Assembly: GCA_947500005.1 (NCBI GenBank)
Contig: CANMQJ010000011.1
Location: forward strand, 105,324-169,323
Length of the DNA: 64,000 nucleotides
Direction of reading: 5' to 3'
Origin: an uncultured Paracoccaceae bacterium
GTDB lineage: Bacteria; Pseudomonadota; Alphaproteobacteria; Rhodobacterales; Rhodobacteraceae
Every line of letters starts with the position of its first letter. Within the stretch, counting starts at the first letter, position 1. The notes beneath the pieces were generated by a model. The model saw nothing but the letters and a program-made list of their open reading frames with translations, was not told the origin of the DNA and did not search any database. A program made the position numbers and the translations under genes. Shown in pieces: positions 28,635-38,059 of the stretch.

Positions 28635-29731
28635 GCGCCGATGACATCGGCAAGGCCGACACTCAGCCCCGCCCCGCCGACCAGCCCACCGAAACCGCGC
28701 CCGCCGCGGCCAAGGAACCGGTCGCGGGCGGCTATGGCGGCGAAGAAAGCGCACCCGCCAGCCCCGCCCCGGCCGCGTCGCAGGACGCCGATGGCAAACG
28801 CATCTTCGCCTCGCCGCTGGCGCGCCGTATCGCCGCCGACAAGGGGCTGGACCTGTCGCAGATCAAGGGTTCCGGCCCGCATGGCCGCATCGTGAAGGCC
28901 GATGTGGAAGGGGCCGAGAAAGCCCCGGCCAAGGCGCAGGAACCGGCCGCCGCCGCCGCTCCCGCACTATCTCAGGCACAAGCGCCTGCGCCCACTGCAG
29001 GACCTTCGGCAGATGCTGTGGCCAAGCTTTACGAAGGTCGTGAGTACGAAGAGATCAAGCTCGACGGGATGCGCAAGACCATCGCCGCGCGCCTCACCGA
29101 GGCCAAGCAGCAGGTGCCGCATTTCTACCTGCGCCGCGACATCCGCATCGACGCGCTGCTCAAGTTCCGCGGCGAGTTGAACAAGCAGCTCGAAGGCCGG
29201 GGCGTGAAGCTGTCGGTCAACGATTTCATCATCAAGGCCTGCGCGCTGGCCCTGCAATCGGTGCCCAAGGCCAACGCGGTCTGGGCCGGGGATCGGGTCC
29301 TGCAGCTTAAACCTTCGGACGTGGCCGTGGCAGTTGCCATCGAGGGCGGCCTGTTCACCCCGGTCCTCAAGGATGCCGAGATGAAATCGCTCTCGGCGCT
29401 TTCGGCCGAGATGAAGGATCTCGCCGCCCGCGCCCGCGACCGCAAGCTCGCCCCGCATGAATACCAGGGCGGCAGCTTTGCCATCTCGAACCTGGGGATG
29501 TTCGGCATCGACAATTTCGACGCGGTCATCAACCCGCCCCATGGCGCCATCCTGGCCGTCGGCGCGGGCGTCAGGAAACCCGTCGTGACCGCCGAGGGCG
29601 ACGTGAGTGTCGCGACGGTGATGTCCGTGACGCTCTCGGTCGATCACCGGGTCATCGACGGCGCACTGGGCGCGCAACTGCTCCAGGCCATCGTCGAGAA
29701 CCTCGAAAACCCGATGGTGATGCTGGCATAA
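28388..29731 (+). CDS. pdhC: Pyruvate dehydrogenase E2, dihydrolipoamide acetyltransferase
   Basis: Protein of 447 residues: lipoyl domain (about 1-80, lysine in ETDKATMEF), hinge, E3-binding domain ([20 protein letters not shown], about 138-175), second hinge, and catalytic domain from about residue 215 with the active-site [14 protein letters not shown]. It moves acetyl groups to CoA and forms the complex core. It follows pdhB after 12 bases, with GAGGAG upstream, and the operon ends at a hairpin (29738-29759). The E3 gene is not in this operon. Confidence 0.96.
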   Translation: MPTEILMPALSPTMEEGTLAKWLVKEGDTVSSGDLLAEIETDKATMEFEAVDEGVIGKLLIEEGTEGVKVNTPIAVLLEEGESADDIGKADTQPRPADQPTETAPAAAKEPVAGGYGGEESAPASPAPAASQDADGKRIFASPLARRIAADKGLDLSQIKGSGPHGRIVKADVEGAEKAPAKAQEPAAAAAPALSQAQAPAPTAGPSADAVAKLYEGREYEEIKLDGMRKTIAARLTEAKQQVPHFYLRRDIRIDALLKFRGELNKQLEGRGVKLSVNDFIIKACALALQSVPKANAVWAGDRVLQLKPSDVAVAVAIEGGLFTPVLKDAEMKSLSALSAEMKDLAARARDRKLAPHEYQGGSFAISNLGMFGIDNFDAVINPPHGAILAVGAGVRKPVVTAEGDVSVATVMSVTLSVDHRVIDGALGAQLLQAIVENLENPMVMLA

Positions 29732-29737
29732 CGTCAA

Positions 29738-29759
29738 AAGCCGCCCCTCGGGGCGGCTT
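29738..29759. terminator. Terminator of the pdh operon and of cysE
   Basis: AAGCCGCCCC-TC-GGGGCGGCTT, a perfect ten-pair stem followed by CTTTC on the plus strand and preceded by TTTTGA when read on the minus strand. It lies between convergent pdhC and cysE. Confidence 0.8.
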
Positions 29760-29785
29760 CTTTCAAGGACTATCGGACCCGAACC

Positions 29786-30595
29786 CTATTCGTATCGGCT
29801 CAGCATGTGATCCATCCGGATCGACGGCTGGTCACACCCGGCCTCGCCCACGATCCGCGCCGGGATACCGGCCACGGTCTTGCAAGGCGGCACATCCTCC
29901 AGCACCACGGACCCTGCCGCAATCCGGCTGCAATGCCCGACCGTGATGTTGCCCAGGACCTTGGCCCCGGCCCCGATCAGCACGCCATCGCCGATCTTGG
30001 GGTGACGATCCTGTTCCTCCTTGCCGGTTCCGCCCAGCGTCACCGAATGCAGCATCGAGACATTGTCGCCCACCACCGCCGTCTCGCCGATGACGATGGA
30101 ATGGGCATGGTCGATCATGATGCCCTTGCCGATCCGCGCCGCCGGGTGGATATCCACGCCGAAGATCTCCGAAATCCGCATCTGCAGGAAATAGGCCAGG
30201 TCGTACCGCTCCTTGCGCCACAGCCAATGCGCCACGCGATAGGCCTGCATCGCCTGGTATCCCTTGAAATAGAGGATCGGCTGCAGCAGCCGGTGACAGG
30301 CCGGGTCCCGCTCGAATACGGCCATCAGATCGGCCCGCGCGGCCTCGACCAGCGCAGGCTCGTTCGCATAGGCTTCATCGACGATCTCGCGCAGGACCAT
30401 CATCGACATCTCGTTCGAGCAGAGCTTGGCCGATATTCGATAGGACAGCGCCTTGGCCAGCGATTTGTGGTGCAGGATACAGGCATGAACCAGCCCGCCC
30501 ATCAACGGCTCCTTGCGAACCGCGCGTTCCGCTTCCTCGGTGATCCGGTCCCATACAGGATCGACGGGCATCAGTTTCGAGCGTTTTTCCAACAT
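29786..30595 (-). CDS. cysE: Serine O-acetyltransferase
   Basis: Protein of 269 residues making O-acetylserine for cysteine synthesis. The N-terminal helical region is followed by the left-handed beta-helix (FGVDIHPAARIGKGIMIDHA, VIGETAVVGDNVSMLHSVTL, HPKIGDGVLIGAGAKVLGNI). The acid and histidine of DHAHSIVIGE fit the active site. The ATG at 30595 is chosen because AGAGGA lies nine bases upstream; a TTG at 30601 would be too close to it. It is divergent from the DksA-like gene. Confidence 0.94.
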   Translation of the reverse strand: MLEKRSKLMPVDPVWDRITEEAERAVRKEPLMGGLVHACILHHKSLAKALSYRISAKLCSNEMSMMVLREIVDEAYANEPALVEAARADLMAVFERDPACHRLLQPILYFKGYQAMQAYRVAHWLWRKERYDLAYFLQMRISEIFGVDIHPAARIGKGIMIDHAHSIVIGETAVVGDNVSMLHSVTLGGTGKEEQDRHPKIGDGVLIGAGAKVLGNITVGHCSRIAAGSVVLEDVPPCKTVAGIPARIVGEAGCDQPSIRMDHMLSRYE

Positions 30596-30680
30596 GGCCA
30601 ACCATCCTCTGCTGCGCTTAATCTAGTCATCTAAGACGCATTTGGCCAATCGCAATTCCTTGATGAGGGAAACCACGAAA

Positions 30681-31019
30681 ATGAATGAGACGGACCTCGC
30701 CGCCTTCACTGCGCTCATCCGGCAACGGCTGGCTGAGCTGCAGCAAAGCTCCGAGGCCGGGCGCGAGGGGCAGTCGGTGGTCACACTCGACCAGCAGGCG
30801 ATAGGCCGGCTCAGCCGGATGGATGCGCTCCAGAACCAGGCGATGGCGAAGGCCCAACAAGCGCGACGCGACGGCGAAGTCCGACGTCTGACCGCCGCGC
30901 TCGAGCGCATCGAGGACGGCGAATACGGCTATTGCGAGGATTGCGGCGAGCAGATCGCCAAGGGGCGGCTGCAGCTCGACCCCGCAGCCACCCGTTGCGT
31001 CAGCTGCGCTTCGGGCTGA
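30681..31019 (+). CDS. Short DksA/TraR-type zinc-finger regulator
   Basis: Protein of about 112 residues: a helical coiled-coil arm (AAFTALIRQRLAELQQSSEA and RRLTAALERIEDGEYGYC) and a four-cysteine zinc finger CEDCGEQIAKGRL ... CVSCA. DksA relatives bind RNA polymerase through its secondary channel and change promoter response to ppGpp. GAGGGA at 30665-30670 favours ATG 30681, though ATG 30663 is possible. Its last 20 bases overlap the end of the small gene after GTA g15 on the other strand. Confidence 0.85.
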   Translation: MNETDLAAFTALIRQRLAELQQSSEAGREGQSVVTLDQQAIGRLSRMDALQNQAMAKAQQARRDGEVRRLTAALERIEDGEYGYCEDCGEQIAKGRLQLDPAATRCVSCASG

Positions 31020-31296
31020 GGCGGAACAGCGTGATCTCGCGCAACACGATTTCGAAACACTGGCAGTAATCCGGGTCGTCGAATCCCGGTTCGTCCACCA
31101 GCATCCGCTTGCGCGCCGCCGACATGAGCGAACCGTTGCCGTAGAGCGGATGGATACGGCCCGTGGCGCCGACATGGGCACGCGCCCGGTCGGCCTCCCG
31201 GATCATACGCCTGCACAGCCGGGCACGCTGGCCGGACGGAACCGCCAGCAACGCCCGCGCCGCCGCACAGACATCGCCGTGCAGAACCGGCAGCAT
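31000..31296 (-). CDS. Small conserved-looking protein at the end of the GTA transcript
   Basis: Protein of 98 residues, starting MLPVLHGDVCAAARALLAVP, with GRIHPLYGNGSLMSAARKR and DDPDYCQCFEIVLREI. The body resembles short proteins encoded next to GTA g15 in other Rhodobacteraceae, but I cannot name the family safely. It starts three bases after the g15 stop, so it should be carried on the GTA transcript. Whether it is a particle component or a passenger is unknown. It overlaps the DksA-like gene tail to tail by 20 bases. Confidence 0.7.
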   Translation of the reverse strand: MLPVLHGDVCAAARALLAVPSGQRARLCRRMIREADRARAHVGATGRIHPLYGNGSLMSAARKRMLVDEPGFDDPDYCQCFEIVLREITLFRLSPKRS

Positions 31297-31299
31297 GGC

Positions 31300-34200
31300 T
31301 CAAACCCCGATCCGCAAGCTGCCGAACGGCCCGGACCCGTAGCGCGCCGACACCTGCGCCACCTGCATCTCGACGATCCCGTTCGCCCCGTCTTCGGCCT
31401 GCATCGTCGCGTTGTAGGTCCAGTTCGGCACGCTGACCTCCACCTCGCGCAGCACGACCGTGCCCTGCATCACGCGCAGCAGGTAACGCTCGCTTTCTTC
31501 GCCCAATGGCACCTCGGGCAGCGACCAATCATCCCCGTCGATCCGCGTCCGGCGAATCCAGTCCAGCTGGATGTCGTCGCCGATCTTGCGCGTCCGCAGA
31601 TGGACCGGAGCGTAAGGGCGCAAGCCGTTGCCTTCGAATGCCTCGACCACGTGACGATAGGACGGATCGGCATAGCCGCGCTTCGATGGCCCGATACGGA
31701 AATGCTTGGCCATGCGCCGCTGAGAGCTGGGAAGGTCAAGCTGTGTCAGCCTCTCGTCGACCAGCACAAAGAGTGATCCTTCGGGCCAAAGCTCGGGCAT
31801 CAGAGCGTCCGTTCCCAATTGTCCGCGCAACCGCCCGCGCAGCAGGTAGGTCCCGCTTGCGATCAGTTCGGCCTCGCGGAATTGAAAAAGTTCCCAATTG
31901 CCGCTGCTGCTCCCGTCCCCGATGGCGGCCAGGTTGGCCCCGTTGAGGACCGCCTCGGCCGAGCGCGTCTCCAAGGCCCCCGCCGTCAGCCGCACCTGCA
32001 GGTCCAGCCCCTCGTCCCACAGCCCCGCCGGCGCGCGGTGCAGCACGCTCTCGGTCACCCCGATCACCGCGCGCTCCTCCACCAGCAGGTCCAGCGCGTA
32101 ATCCTCGTCGCTGAGCGAGGAATAGACCGATACGCTGCCCGGCCAAGGCTGCGCCGTCACCGCCAGGTGCGGCGCATGCAGCACCTCGTCCCCGGTCAGC
32201 AGCGGCAGGTCGAGAAAGACAGGCAGGACCGGCACGGGCGCAGCAAAGGCTTTGACCGCCGGCGCGTCCTCCGGCATCTCCGAGGGGCGATAGACACCGG
32301 GTTCGATCCGCACCGCGTCCAGCAGCTGCATCTCTCCCTGCTCCACCCGGTCGATCCGGTACAGCGTCTCACCCTGCCCGGGCAGCCGGACTGCGTCGCC
32401 CGCACCAAGCGCCATGCGCGAAGGAGGCAGCGCGAACCGAACCGCGTCACGCGATACCCGCGACTCGGACAGCCATCGCTCGACCGTCTGCCGGCCCTCG
32501 GCGCGGGTCATCGAAAGCGACATCTCGCTCGCGGCCACAGCATGTGTCCGATCATCGGGCAGCACCACCTCCTCGGTCACGACCTCGTGATCCGCATCCG
32601 CCTGCACGAACCGCAACCGGACGCGCCCCGTCATCTCGGCCGCCGAGTCACGATGGTGTTCCACATCGCCTTCAAGGTCCGGATGGCGCGCCAGAGCGTC
32701 CTGCGAAAGCACGACCGGATCCGCCCCCTCCCGCATCCGGAAAACAAGCGCCCCGTCCCGCTCGATGGCATCGACCCCATGGCGCAACATCAGCGGTTGC
32801 AAGGCAGACCGCGCGTCACCCACATCCTCAAGGTGATACCCGCGCACCACGCCCCACAGGCCCGAGACATCGATATCCGTCACGCCCGAGCGATGGCACA
32901 GCTCTGCCACGACAGAGGCCAGGCTGCGCGAGCCCGACCGCCCGTTCAACCAATGGCCGCGCGCAAAGTTCGCGCCATCCTCCCACAGCGTCCGGTTGTT
33001 CGGGAAGGCGGGGAAAGGCCGCGCATCCCAGGCCCAGACATAGGCGTTGGACAGGTCCACCATCGGCCCGCCATATTCGTCGGAAACCGGGTTGTTCTCG
33101 GCGCGCGACCAATGACCCAGCACCGCACGCAGATATTGCCGCTGGATCAGGTCGTCCCGCAACCCGTTGGAATGATGCGGCAAGGCGGATTCCGAGGATT
33201 TCGGGTCGAGGAACTTGTTGGGCTGGTTCGTGCCCTTGTCGATGGCCGCGCAGCCGAGCTCGGTGAACCAGAAAGGCTTCGACCGCGGAACCCATGCCGT
33301 GGGCTGCGCCTGCCGCACCCCGCCGATCCGTTCGTGGTGTTCGTTCTCCCACCAGCCGCGCAGATCCTTGTAGCGCCAGATCCACGGCTCGCCATGCGCC
33401 TCGTCACTGATCGGCGTACGGATCTGCGCCGCCCGCGCCTCGTCCGAATGGTAATACCAGTCATAGCCTTCGCCGCCTTCGACATTGGACGCGAGATAGC
33501 CCAGGTCATAGATGCTCCGCGCCCCCGCCGCCCGGTCGAGGTGATCCGACCCGTCCCGCCAATCCGACACCGGCATGTAATTGTCGATCCCCACGAAATC
33601 GATATTCGTATCCGCCCAGAGCGGGTCGAGGTGGAAATACCGGTCGCCGCTTCCATCCTGCGGCTGATATCCGAAATACTCCGTCCAATCCGCCGCATAG
33701 CCGATTTTGGTCTGCGGCCCCAGCAATGCGCGCACCTCCGCCGCCAGCGACCGCAAAGCCGCGACCGCCGGGAAGCCGCTCGCGCCCCGGATCTGTGTCA
33801 GCCCCCGCATTTCCGACCCGATACAGAACGCATCGACCCCGCCCGCCGCCGCGCAAAGCGCCGCGTAATGCAGGATGAACCGCCGCATTCCCCATTCCTG
33901 GGGTCCGGAATAGCTCACCACGCCATCGCCCACCGCGAAATCGGCAGCCGAGGCCGTGCCAAAGAACGCCGCCACCTCCATATCGGCGATCCCCGTCCCG
34001 TCGGGCGAGCCGTCGCGCCCCGGCGCCTCGCTCAGGGTAATGCGCCCCCGCCAGGGCATCACCGGCTGATCCTCCGCCTCGCTCCAGGGATCGGGCAGCC
34101 CGTTGCCCTCAAGCTGCTCCATCAGGATGAAGGGATAGAACATCACGCGCTGGCCACGGTCGCGCATGTGCCGGATCGCCTCGACCACCGACGCATCGGC

Positions 34201-35220
34201 CGGCGTGCCGCCATAGACGGGGCGATCCTCCACCTGTGCGATCTGCTCAGCCGTTGCGCGCGTCAACCCGCCCGCGCTCCAGGGCATGTTGGCACCGTCG
34301 ATCCCGGTTCGCTCCACCTTGGGCCGGATCCGGCACTCGCCGCAGCGTAAATCGTCGCCGAACCACGACACGATGAGAGAGGCCGTGCCACATCCCGGCA
34401 ACTCCCCCTCCAGCGCATCCATCGAGGTCAGGAAATCCGACTTTCCCGAGGGAGAGTTGCTGTTCGCCGCCCAGAAACTCCCCGGCCCGTCCGAATAGTT
34501 CACCTGCGTCGTGGCCAAGCTGTATTCGCCCGTGCCCGGCATCAACGCCACCGCCTTGACGATCTCGCCCAGCCGATCGCTGTATTCCGGCGCGCCCGGC
34601 TGCTCGGCCCGTACCACCTCGAAAGAGAATTGCGGCACCCGGTTGCCGAACGGCTCCAGCGCCAGATCCTCGATCACGACGTAAGCCGTGCCGCGATAGG
34701 CCGGCACCTGCCCCGCGCCTTCCACGGCCTCCATCACCGGGTCGGGAAGCTGATCCGCCGTCCCGCGATAGATCCGCATGTTCAGATCGGCGGGCGCGAT
34801 CTCCTCGCCATCGGCCCAGACCCGGCCGACCGTCGCGATCTCGCCCTCGCACAGCGCGATGGCCAGCGAGACGGAATAGCTGTAGCGCGTGGTCTTCGGC
34901 TGCGCGGGCCCGCCTTTCCCGCCACCTGTCGTGGTCGAACTTTCGATGAAATCCGACGCCCAGATCACTTGCCCCCCAAGCCGCACCCGGCCAAAGGCCT
35001 GCGGGATCGGCGCGCCCTCGCCCGCGCGGGTCAGGCGGAACCGGTCGACCTTGCCGGTCTCCACCGCCTCGGCTCCGCCCCCCAGCAGACGCTGGTCCAG
35101 AACCTTGCCGATGGTCGCACCCACCGCCTTGCCCAGGCTCGCCGTCGCCATGCCCGCGACCGACCCTCCGATCGCGCCCCCGATCGCATTGCCCGCCGCG
35201 GACAGAAGTATCGTCGCCAT
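31300..35220 (-). CDS. GTA g15, large tail-tip/baseplate protein with TIM-barrel domain
   Basis: Protein of 1306 residues, the largest in the window. It starts MATILLSAAGNAIGGAIGG, a hydrophobic Gly/Ala-rich stretch like phage tail-tip proteins. The middle (about residues 400-720) is the GTA TIM-barrel region (FCIGSEMRGLTQIRG, AADWTEYFGYQPQDGSGDRY, FWFTELGCAAIDKG), resembling glycoside hydrolases. The rest is phage tail type 3 and beta-rich baseplate. In the R. capsulatus GTA this protein is the central tail fibre base near the tip. The ATG at 35220 follows GGAGGTGAACTG and overlaps the g14 stop by one base. Confidence 0.93.
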   Translation of the reverse strand: MATILLSAAGNAIGGAIGGSVAGMATASLGKAVGATIGKVLDQRLLGGGAEAVETGKVDRFRLTRAGEGAPIPQAFGRVRLGGQVIWASDFIESSTTTGGGKGGPAQPKTTRYSYSVSLAIALCEGEIATVGRVWADGEEIAPADLNMRIYRGTADQLPDPVMEAVEGAGQVPAYRGTAYVVIEDLALEPFGNRVPQFSFEVVRAEQPGAPEYSDRLGEIVKAVALMPGTGEYSLATTQVNYSDGPGSFWAANSNSPSGKSDFLTSMDALEGELPGCGTASLIVSWFGDDLRCGECRIRPKVERTGIDGANMPWSAGGLTRATAEQIAQVEDRPVYGGTPADASVVEAIRHMRDRGQRVMFYPFILMEQLEGNGLPDPWSEAEDQPVMPWRGRITLSEAPGRDGSPDGTGIADMEVAAFFGTASAADFAVGDGVVSYSGPQEWGMRRFILHYAALCAAAGGVDAFCIGSEMRGLTQIRGASGFPAVAALRSLAAEVRALLGPQTKIGYAADWTEYFGYQPQDGSGDRYFHLDPLWADTNIDFVGIDNYMPVSDWRDGSDHLDRAAGARSIYDLGYLASNVEGGEGYDWYYHSDEARAAQIRTPISDEAHGEPWIWRYKDLRGWWENEHHERIGGVRQAQPTAWVPRSKPFWFTELGCAAIDKGTNQPNKFLDPKSSESALPHHSNGLRDDLIQRQYLRAVLGHWSRAENNPVSDEYGGPMVDLSNAYVWAWDARPFPAFPNNRTLWEDGANFARGHWLNGRSGSRSLASVVAELCHRSGVTDIDVSGLWGVVRGYHLEDVGDARSALQPLMLRHGVDAIERDGALVFRMREGADPVVLSQDALARHPDLEGDVEHHRDSAAEMTGRVRLRFVQADADHEVVTEEVVLPDDRTHAVAASEMSLSMTRAEGRQTVERWLSESRVSRDAVRFALPPSRMALGAGDAVRLPGQGETLYRIDRVEQGEMQLLDAVRIEPGVYRPSEMPEDAPAVKAFAAPVPVLPVFLDLPLLTGDEVLHAPHLAVTAQPWPGSVSVYSSLSDEDYALDLLVEERAVIGVTESVLHRAPAGLWDEGLDLQVRLTAGALETRSAEAVLNGANLAAIGDGSSSGNWELFQFREAELIASGTYLLRGRLRGQLGTDALMPELWPEGSLFVLVDERLTQLDLPSSQRRMAKHFRIGPSKRGYADPSYRHVVEAFEGNGLRPYAPVHLRTRKIGDDIQLDWIRRTRIDGDDWSLPEVPLGEESERYLLRVMQGTVVLREVEVSVPNWTYNATMQAEDGANGIVEMQVAQVSARYGSGPFGSLRIGV

Positions 35221-35657
35221 CAGTTCACCTCCGGAAATTCGAACCGCGCCACGATCCGTTTTCTCCACGGCTCGCTCAGCGAGCTTTCAACCACGCCATG
35301 CCCCGAATAGGCATGAACAAAACTCGGGCGCGCGCCCGCCTCTGCGACGATGCCCAGATGCTTGGCCACGCTTCCCGCCCGCATCCGGAAGAGCAGCACG
35401 TCGCCCGGCAACAGCGCGCCCAGCGGCACCTCCCGCAGATGCCGCCGCGCCGCGGCCCACAGACGCTCGTCGCCCTGGGGCTCGGACCAGTCCATGCTGT
35501 AGGCTGGCGGTCGCTCCGGCTCGGCCCCACAGACCGCCCGCCAGACGCCCCGGATCAGGCCCAGGCAATCCGCCCCCGCCCCCTGCACCGAAGCCTGATG
35601 CAGGTAGGGCGTGCCGATCCAGCCCCGCGCCTCTGCCACGATCGCGGCCCGGCTCAT
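35220..35657 (-). CDS. GTA g14, NlpC/P60 cell-wall peptidase
   Basis: Protein of 145 residues. The catalytic cysteine is in GAGADCLGLIRGVWR near residue 30 and the histidine in VAKHLGIVAEAG near residue 100. In GTA particles this tail peptidase is thought to open the recipient cell wall for DNA entry. It overlaps g13 by four bases at its start and g15 by one base at its end. Confidence 0.93.
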   Translation of the reverse strand: MSRAAIVAEARGWIGTPYLHQASVQGAGADCLGLIRGVWRAVCGAEPERPPAYSMDWSEPQGDERLWAAARRHLREVPLGALLPGDVLLFRMRAGSVAKHLGIVAEAGARPSFVHAYSGHGVVESSLSEPWRKRIVARFEFPEVN

Positions 35658-36541
35658 CGCCGGCTCCCGCCGGTATTGGCGCCGGTCTTCTTCGGCACGG
35701 CGACCATCCAGTCCTCACCCGGAAGGTCGGGAAAACCCTGGAAGTTCAGCAGATTGTCGAATTTCAACCGGCAGGTCTCCATCCGCTTGTCGCAGCCCGC
35801 AACCAGCTGCACCCGATCCCCCGGCATCAGCGCACCGCGGATCGGCTCCCACAGCTCGATCAGCCGCGTGCCATTCTCAACCACGTCGCGCTTGATCAGC
35901 GACCACAGCCCCGCCGCCGCGCCGTCCAGCACTGTCAGCCGCCCGCGCTGGAACCATCCGGGATCGAAACCCTCAAGCCCCGCCCAGCGCAGGAACACGC
36001 GCTCCTCGATCGTCTCCAACGCCAGCTCCGCGATATATCCCGGCTGATCCAGATCGAAACGACACGCCACATCACCCAGAACGGCCGTACAGGGTTTCTG
36101 ATAAACCCGCCCCAGGGGCCGGTTCAGCGCATCCGTCAAACCCCTTAGCTCGGCCTGGAACGCCCCGCCGCTGCGGCGCAACTCGCCGATATGGCCACGG
36201 AATTTCAGCCAGCGTTGCTCGGGCGCGGCCCAGTTCACCAACCAGGCCAGCACCTCGGCCCCGTCCAGCCGCCCGGCCTCGATCTCTTCGTCGCGCAGCC
36301 CCGCATCCGAGAGCGCGCCCAGCGCCTCGGTATTGTCCACCGACAGCCCCGTGGACTGGTCCAGCGTCAGGGCGGTCAGCCCGGTATCGGCGCGGAACGT
36401 CACGCCGTCAAAGGCCAGATCCCGGTCGTGATCCGTGAACCCGTGCTGCACCCCGTCCGCCCGCCGGATCGCCCAGCAACGGCATAGCGTCGTGTTCCCG
36501 CTTTCCACATGCGCGCGGAATGCCTCGCTCATGCCCACCAT
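35654..36541 (-). CDS. GTA g13, DUF2163 baseplate hub protein
   Basis: Protein of 295 residues with an N-terminal DUF2163 domain (HVESGNTTLCRCWAIRRADG, GFTDHDRDLAF) and a C-terminal phage BR0599-like domain (GDRVQLVAGCDKRMETCRLK, FQGFPDLPGEDW). Homologues are hub proteins of GTA and siphophage tails, with cysteines in the C-terminal part. The ATG at 36541 overlaps the stop of g12 by one base. An alternative ATG nine bases further in is possible. Confidence 0.92.
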   Translation of the reverse strand: MVGMSEAFRAHVESGNTTLCRCWAIRRADGVQHGFTDHDRDLAFDGVTFRADTGLTALTLDQSTGLSVDNTEALGALSDAGLRDEEIEAGRLDGAEVLAWLVNWAAPEQRWLKFRGHIGELRRSGGAFQAELRGLTDALNRPLGRVYQKPCTAVLGDVACRFDLDQPGYIAELALETIEERVFLRWAGLEGFDPGWFQRGRLTVLDGAAAGLWSLIKRDVVENGTRLIELWEPIRGALMPGDRVQLVAGCDKRMETCRLKFDNLLNFQGFPDLPGEDWMVAVPKKTGANTGGSRR

Positions 36542-37173
36542 CAGACCCGCACCTCGACCACCGGCACGTTAGGCACATCGCCCGCCTTGAAACTCGCCAC
36601 GCTGGTCTGGATGCGGTCGGTGTCAAAGCGCACCGGCACGTCGAACTCGAACCCGGCGGTAACCTGCACCCCCTCGCCCGGCGGCGCGGCGAAAGTCACC
36701 ACACCGGTCGCCATATCCACCTCGAAATCCACGCCCTCGCGCTGGCGGTCCTGGTCCAGTCCGACCCGCACCGTGCCCGCCACCGGCTTGGCGATGGGCC
36801 GGGCATAGGAAAACCCGCCCGAGCGATAGGTCTTCACCAGCGGAAAGGCCACCGTGGCGCCATCGCCCTCGGCGATCACCTGGTCGCCATGCGTGACTTC
36901 GGCGGAGGCGCGGCAGGATTTGAAATCCGACCAGTCCTTCCAGCGGAACCCGAACATCTGCCCGCGCCGCGCCTCGAAGAAGGCGATGAGCACCTCGACA
37001 TCGTCGAGAGAGCGCATCCCCAGCCCCGCATCATAACGCCTGCGCGAATGGGCCCAGGGCGTGTTGCGCTCCTCGAACCCGTTGGCCAGCGTCACCACAT
37101 CCGTGCGCCGTTCCGGCCCGCCGACCGAGCCAAAGCTCAGGTTCGCCGGAAATCTCACCTCGTGAAAGCTCAT
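36541..37173 (-). CDS. GTA g12, DUF2460 distal tail protein
   Basis: Protein of 210 residues starting MSFHEVRFPANLSFGSVGGP. RRTDVVTLANGFEERNTPWA, FEARRGQMFGFRWKDWSDFK and the ending VPVRFDTDRIQTSVASFKAG are typical of DUF2460 (TIGR02217) GTA proteins. It forms the distal tail ring between tube and hub. It starts 15 bases after the g11 stop. Confidence 0.94.
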   Translation of the reverse strand: MSFHEVRFPANLSFGSVGGPERRTDVVTLANGFEERNTPWAHSRRRYDAGLGMRSLDDVEVLIAFFEARRGQMFGFRWKDWSDFKSCRASAEVTHGDQVIAEGDGATVAFPLVKTYRSGGFSYARPIAKPVAGTVRVGLDQDRQREGVDFEVDMATGVVTFAAPPGEGVQVTAGFEFDVPVRFDTDRIQTSVASFKAGDVPNVPVVEVRV

Positions 37174-37188
37174 CGCCCCTCTCCCCGC

Positions 37189-37851
37189 TTACCGATTGCG
37201 ATTGCCGCGTCCCAGCGCCCGGCTCATCTGCGCCGCGATCTGGCCCTGGCTGCGGCGGAACCCCTGCACATCCGGGGTGGTGATGTTCATCACCACGTTG
37301 ACCGCGCGCCCGCCGCCCGACTGGCGCACACCCAGCTTGCCATCGGGTCCGCGCGCCAGTGGCATGATCGCCTCCGGCCCCGCCTCACCCATCAACCCCA
37401 TGCCGCCCCGCATCGGAAAGGTGACCGGCCCGCTCACCACGCCGCCATTGGCAAAGGGCATCACCCGCCCCTGAGCGAAGGACCCGCCATCGGCAAAGGG
37501 CAGGATCCCGTCCACCAGGCTGCCCACCCCCTTGGCCAGCAGCCCGCCGAAATGATCCGTCACCGGCTTGATCGCCGCCGAATAGGTCGTGTTGATCATC
37601 GACCGCGCGATGGTCTCCAATGCGTCCGACAGCTTCATCCCGTCGAACACCACCCCGTCGAAGGCGCGGCGCAGCCCCTTGGACATGCCCCGCTCCAGCA
37701 CAGCCACATCCTTGCCCGTCGCGGCAAAGGCCTCGCGTACCCGGCGCAGCTCCGCGTCGAACCCGGCGGCCATCGCCGCCGCATCGCCCAGCGCGTCACC
37801 CAGCGCCTCGCCCGAGGCTTCCAGCTCGGAAAACCCGTCACGCTCCGTCAT
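37189..37851 (-). CDS. GTA g11, short tape-measure protein
   Basis: Protein of 220 residues. An N-terminal helical region (about 1-70) leads to Gly/Phe-rich loops FADGGSFAQGRVMPFANGGV and GLMGEAGPEAIMPLARG, the usual C-terminal pattern of tail tape measures. The short length matches the short tail of GTA particles. AGGAG upstream of the ATG at 37851 sets the start, 14 bases inside g10.1. An in-frame start further upstream (37908) would run through g10.1 and was rejected. Confidence 0.92.
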   Translation of the reverse strand: MTERDGFSELEASGEALGDALGDAAAMAAGFDAELRRVREAFAATGKDVAVLERGMSKGLRRAFDGVVFDGMKLSDALETIARSMINTTYSAAIKPVTDHFGGLLAKGVGSLVDGILPFADGGSFAQGRVMPFANGGVVSGPVTFPMRGGMGLMGEAGPEAIMPLARGPDGKLGVRQSGGGRAVNVVMNITTPDVQGFRRSQGQIAAQMSRALGRGNRNR

Positions 37852-38059
37852 CGCTCTCTCCTTGTTCCTCGTCCGGCCCCTCGTCTGGCCAGGCCGCCAG
37901 CAGCGCATCCAGACCCGCCCGGCTCAGCGCGCCGCCGCCGCCCGCCTGTCCCAGCATCAGCCGCAGCTCGGCGGGCGTCAGCGCCCAGAACTGCGCGGGC
38001 GTCAGGCGCAGCCCCTGCATCCCGGCCCGCATCAGCGCGGGCCAGTCGAACCCGCTCAT
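37838..38059 (-). CDS. GTA g10.1, tail assembly chaperone-like protein
   Basis: Protein of 73 residues. FDWPALMRAGMQGLRLTPAQ followed by FWALTPAELRLMLGQ is the usual signature of this small GTA/phage tail assembly protein. The acidic end (DEGPDEEQGESDDGA) is variable. It overlaps g10 by four bases and g11 by 14, so it is fully embedded in the translation chain. Confidence 0.88.
   Translation of the reverse strand: MSGFDWPALMRAGMQGLRLTPAQFWALTPAELRLMLGQAGGGGALSRAGLDALLAAWPDEGPDEEQGESDDGA

Noticed and set aside
26822..28882. Long minus-strand frame (686 codons) opposite pdhB and pdhC
   Set aside because: Antisense shadow; the low-complexity His/Gly/Asp-rich product mirrors the lipoyl and hinge codons.
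31819..34350. Long plus-strand frame (843 codons) opposite GTA g15
   Set aside because: Shadow of g15; Arg/Pro/His-rich with no domain.
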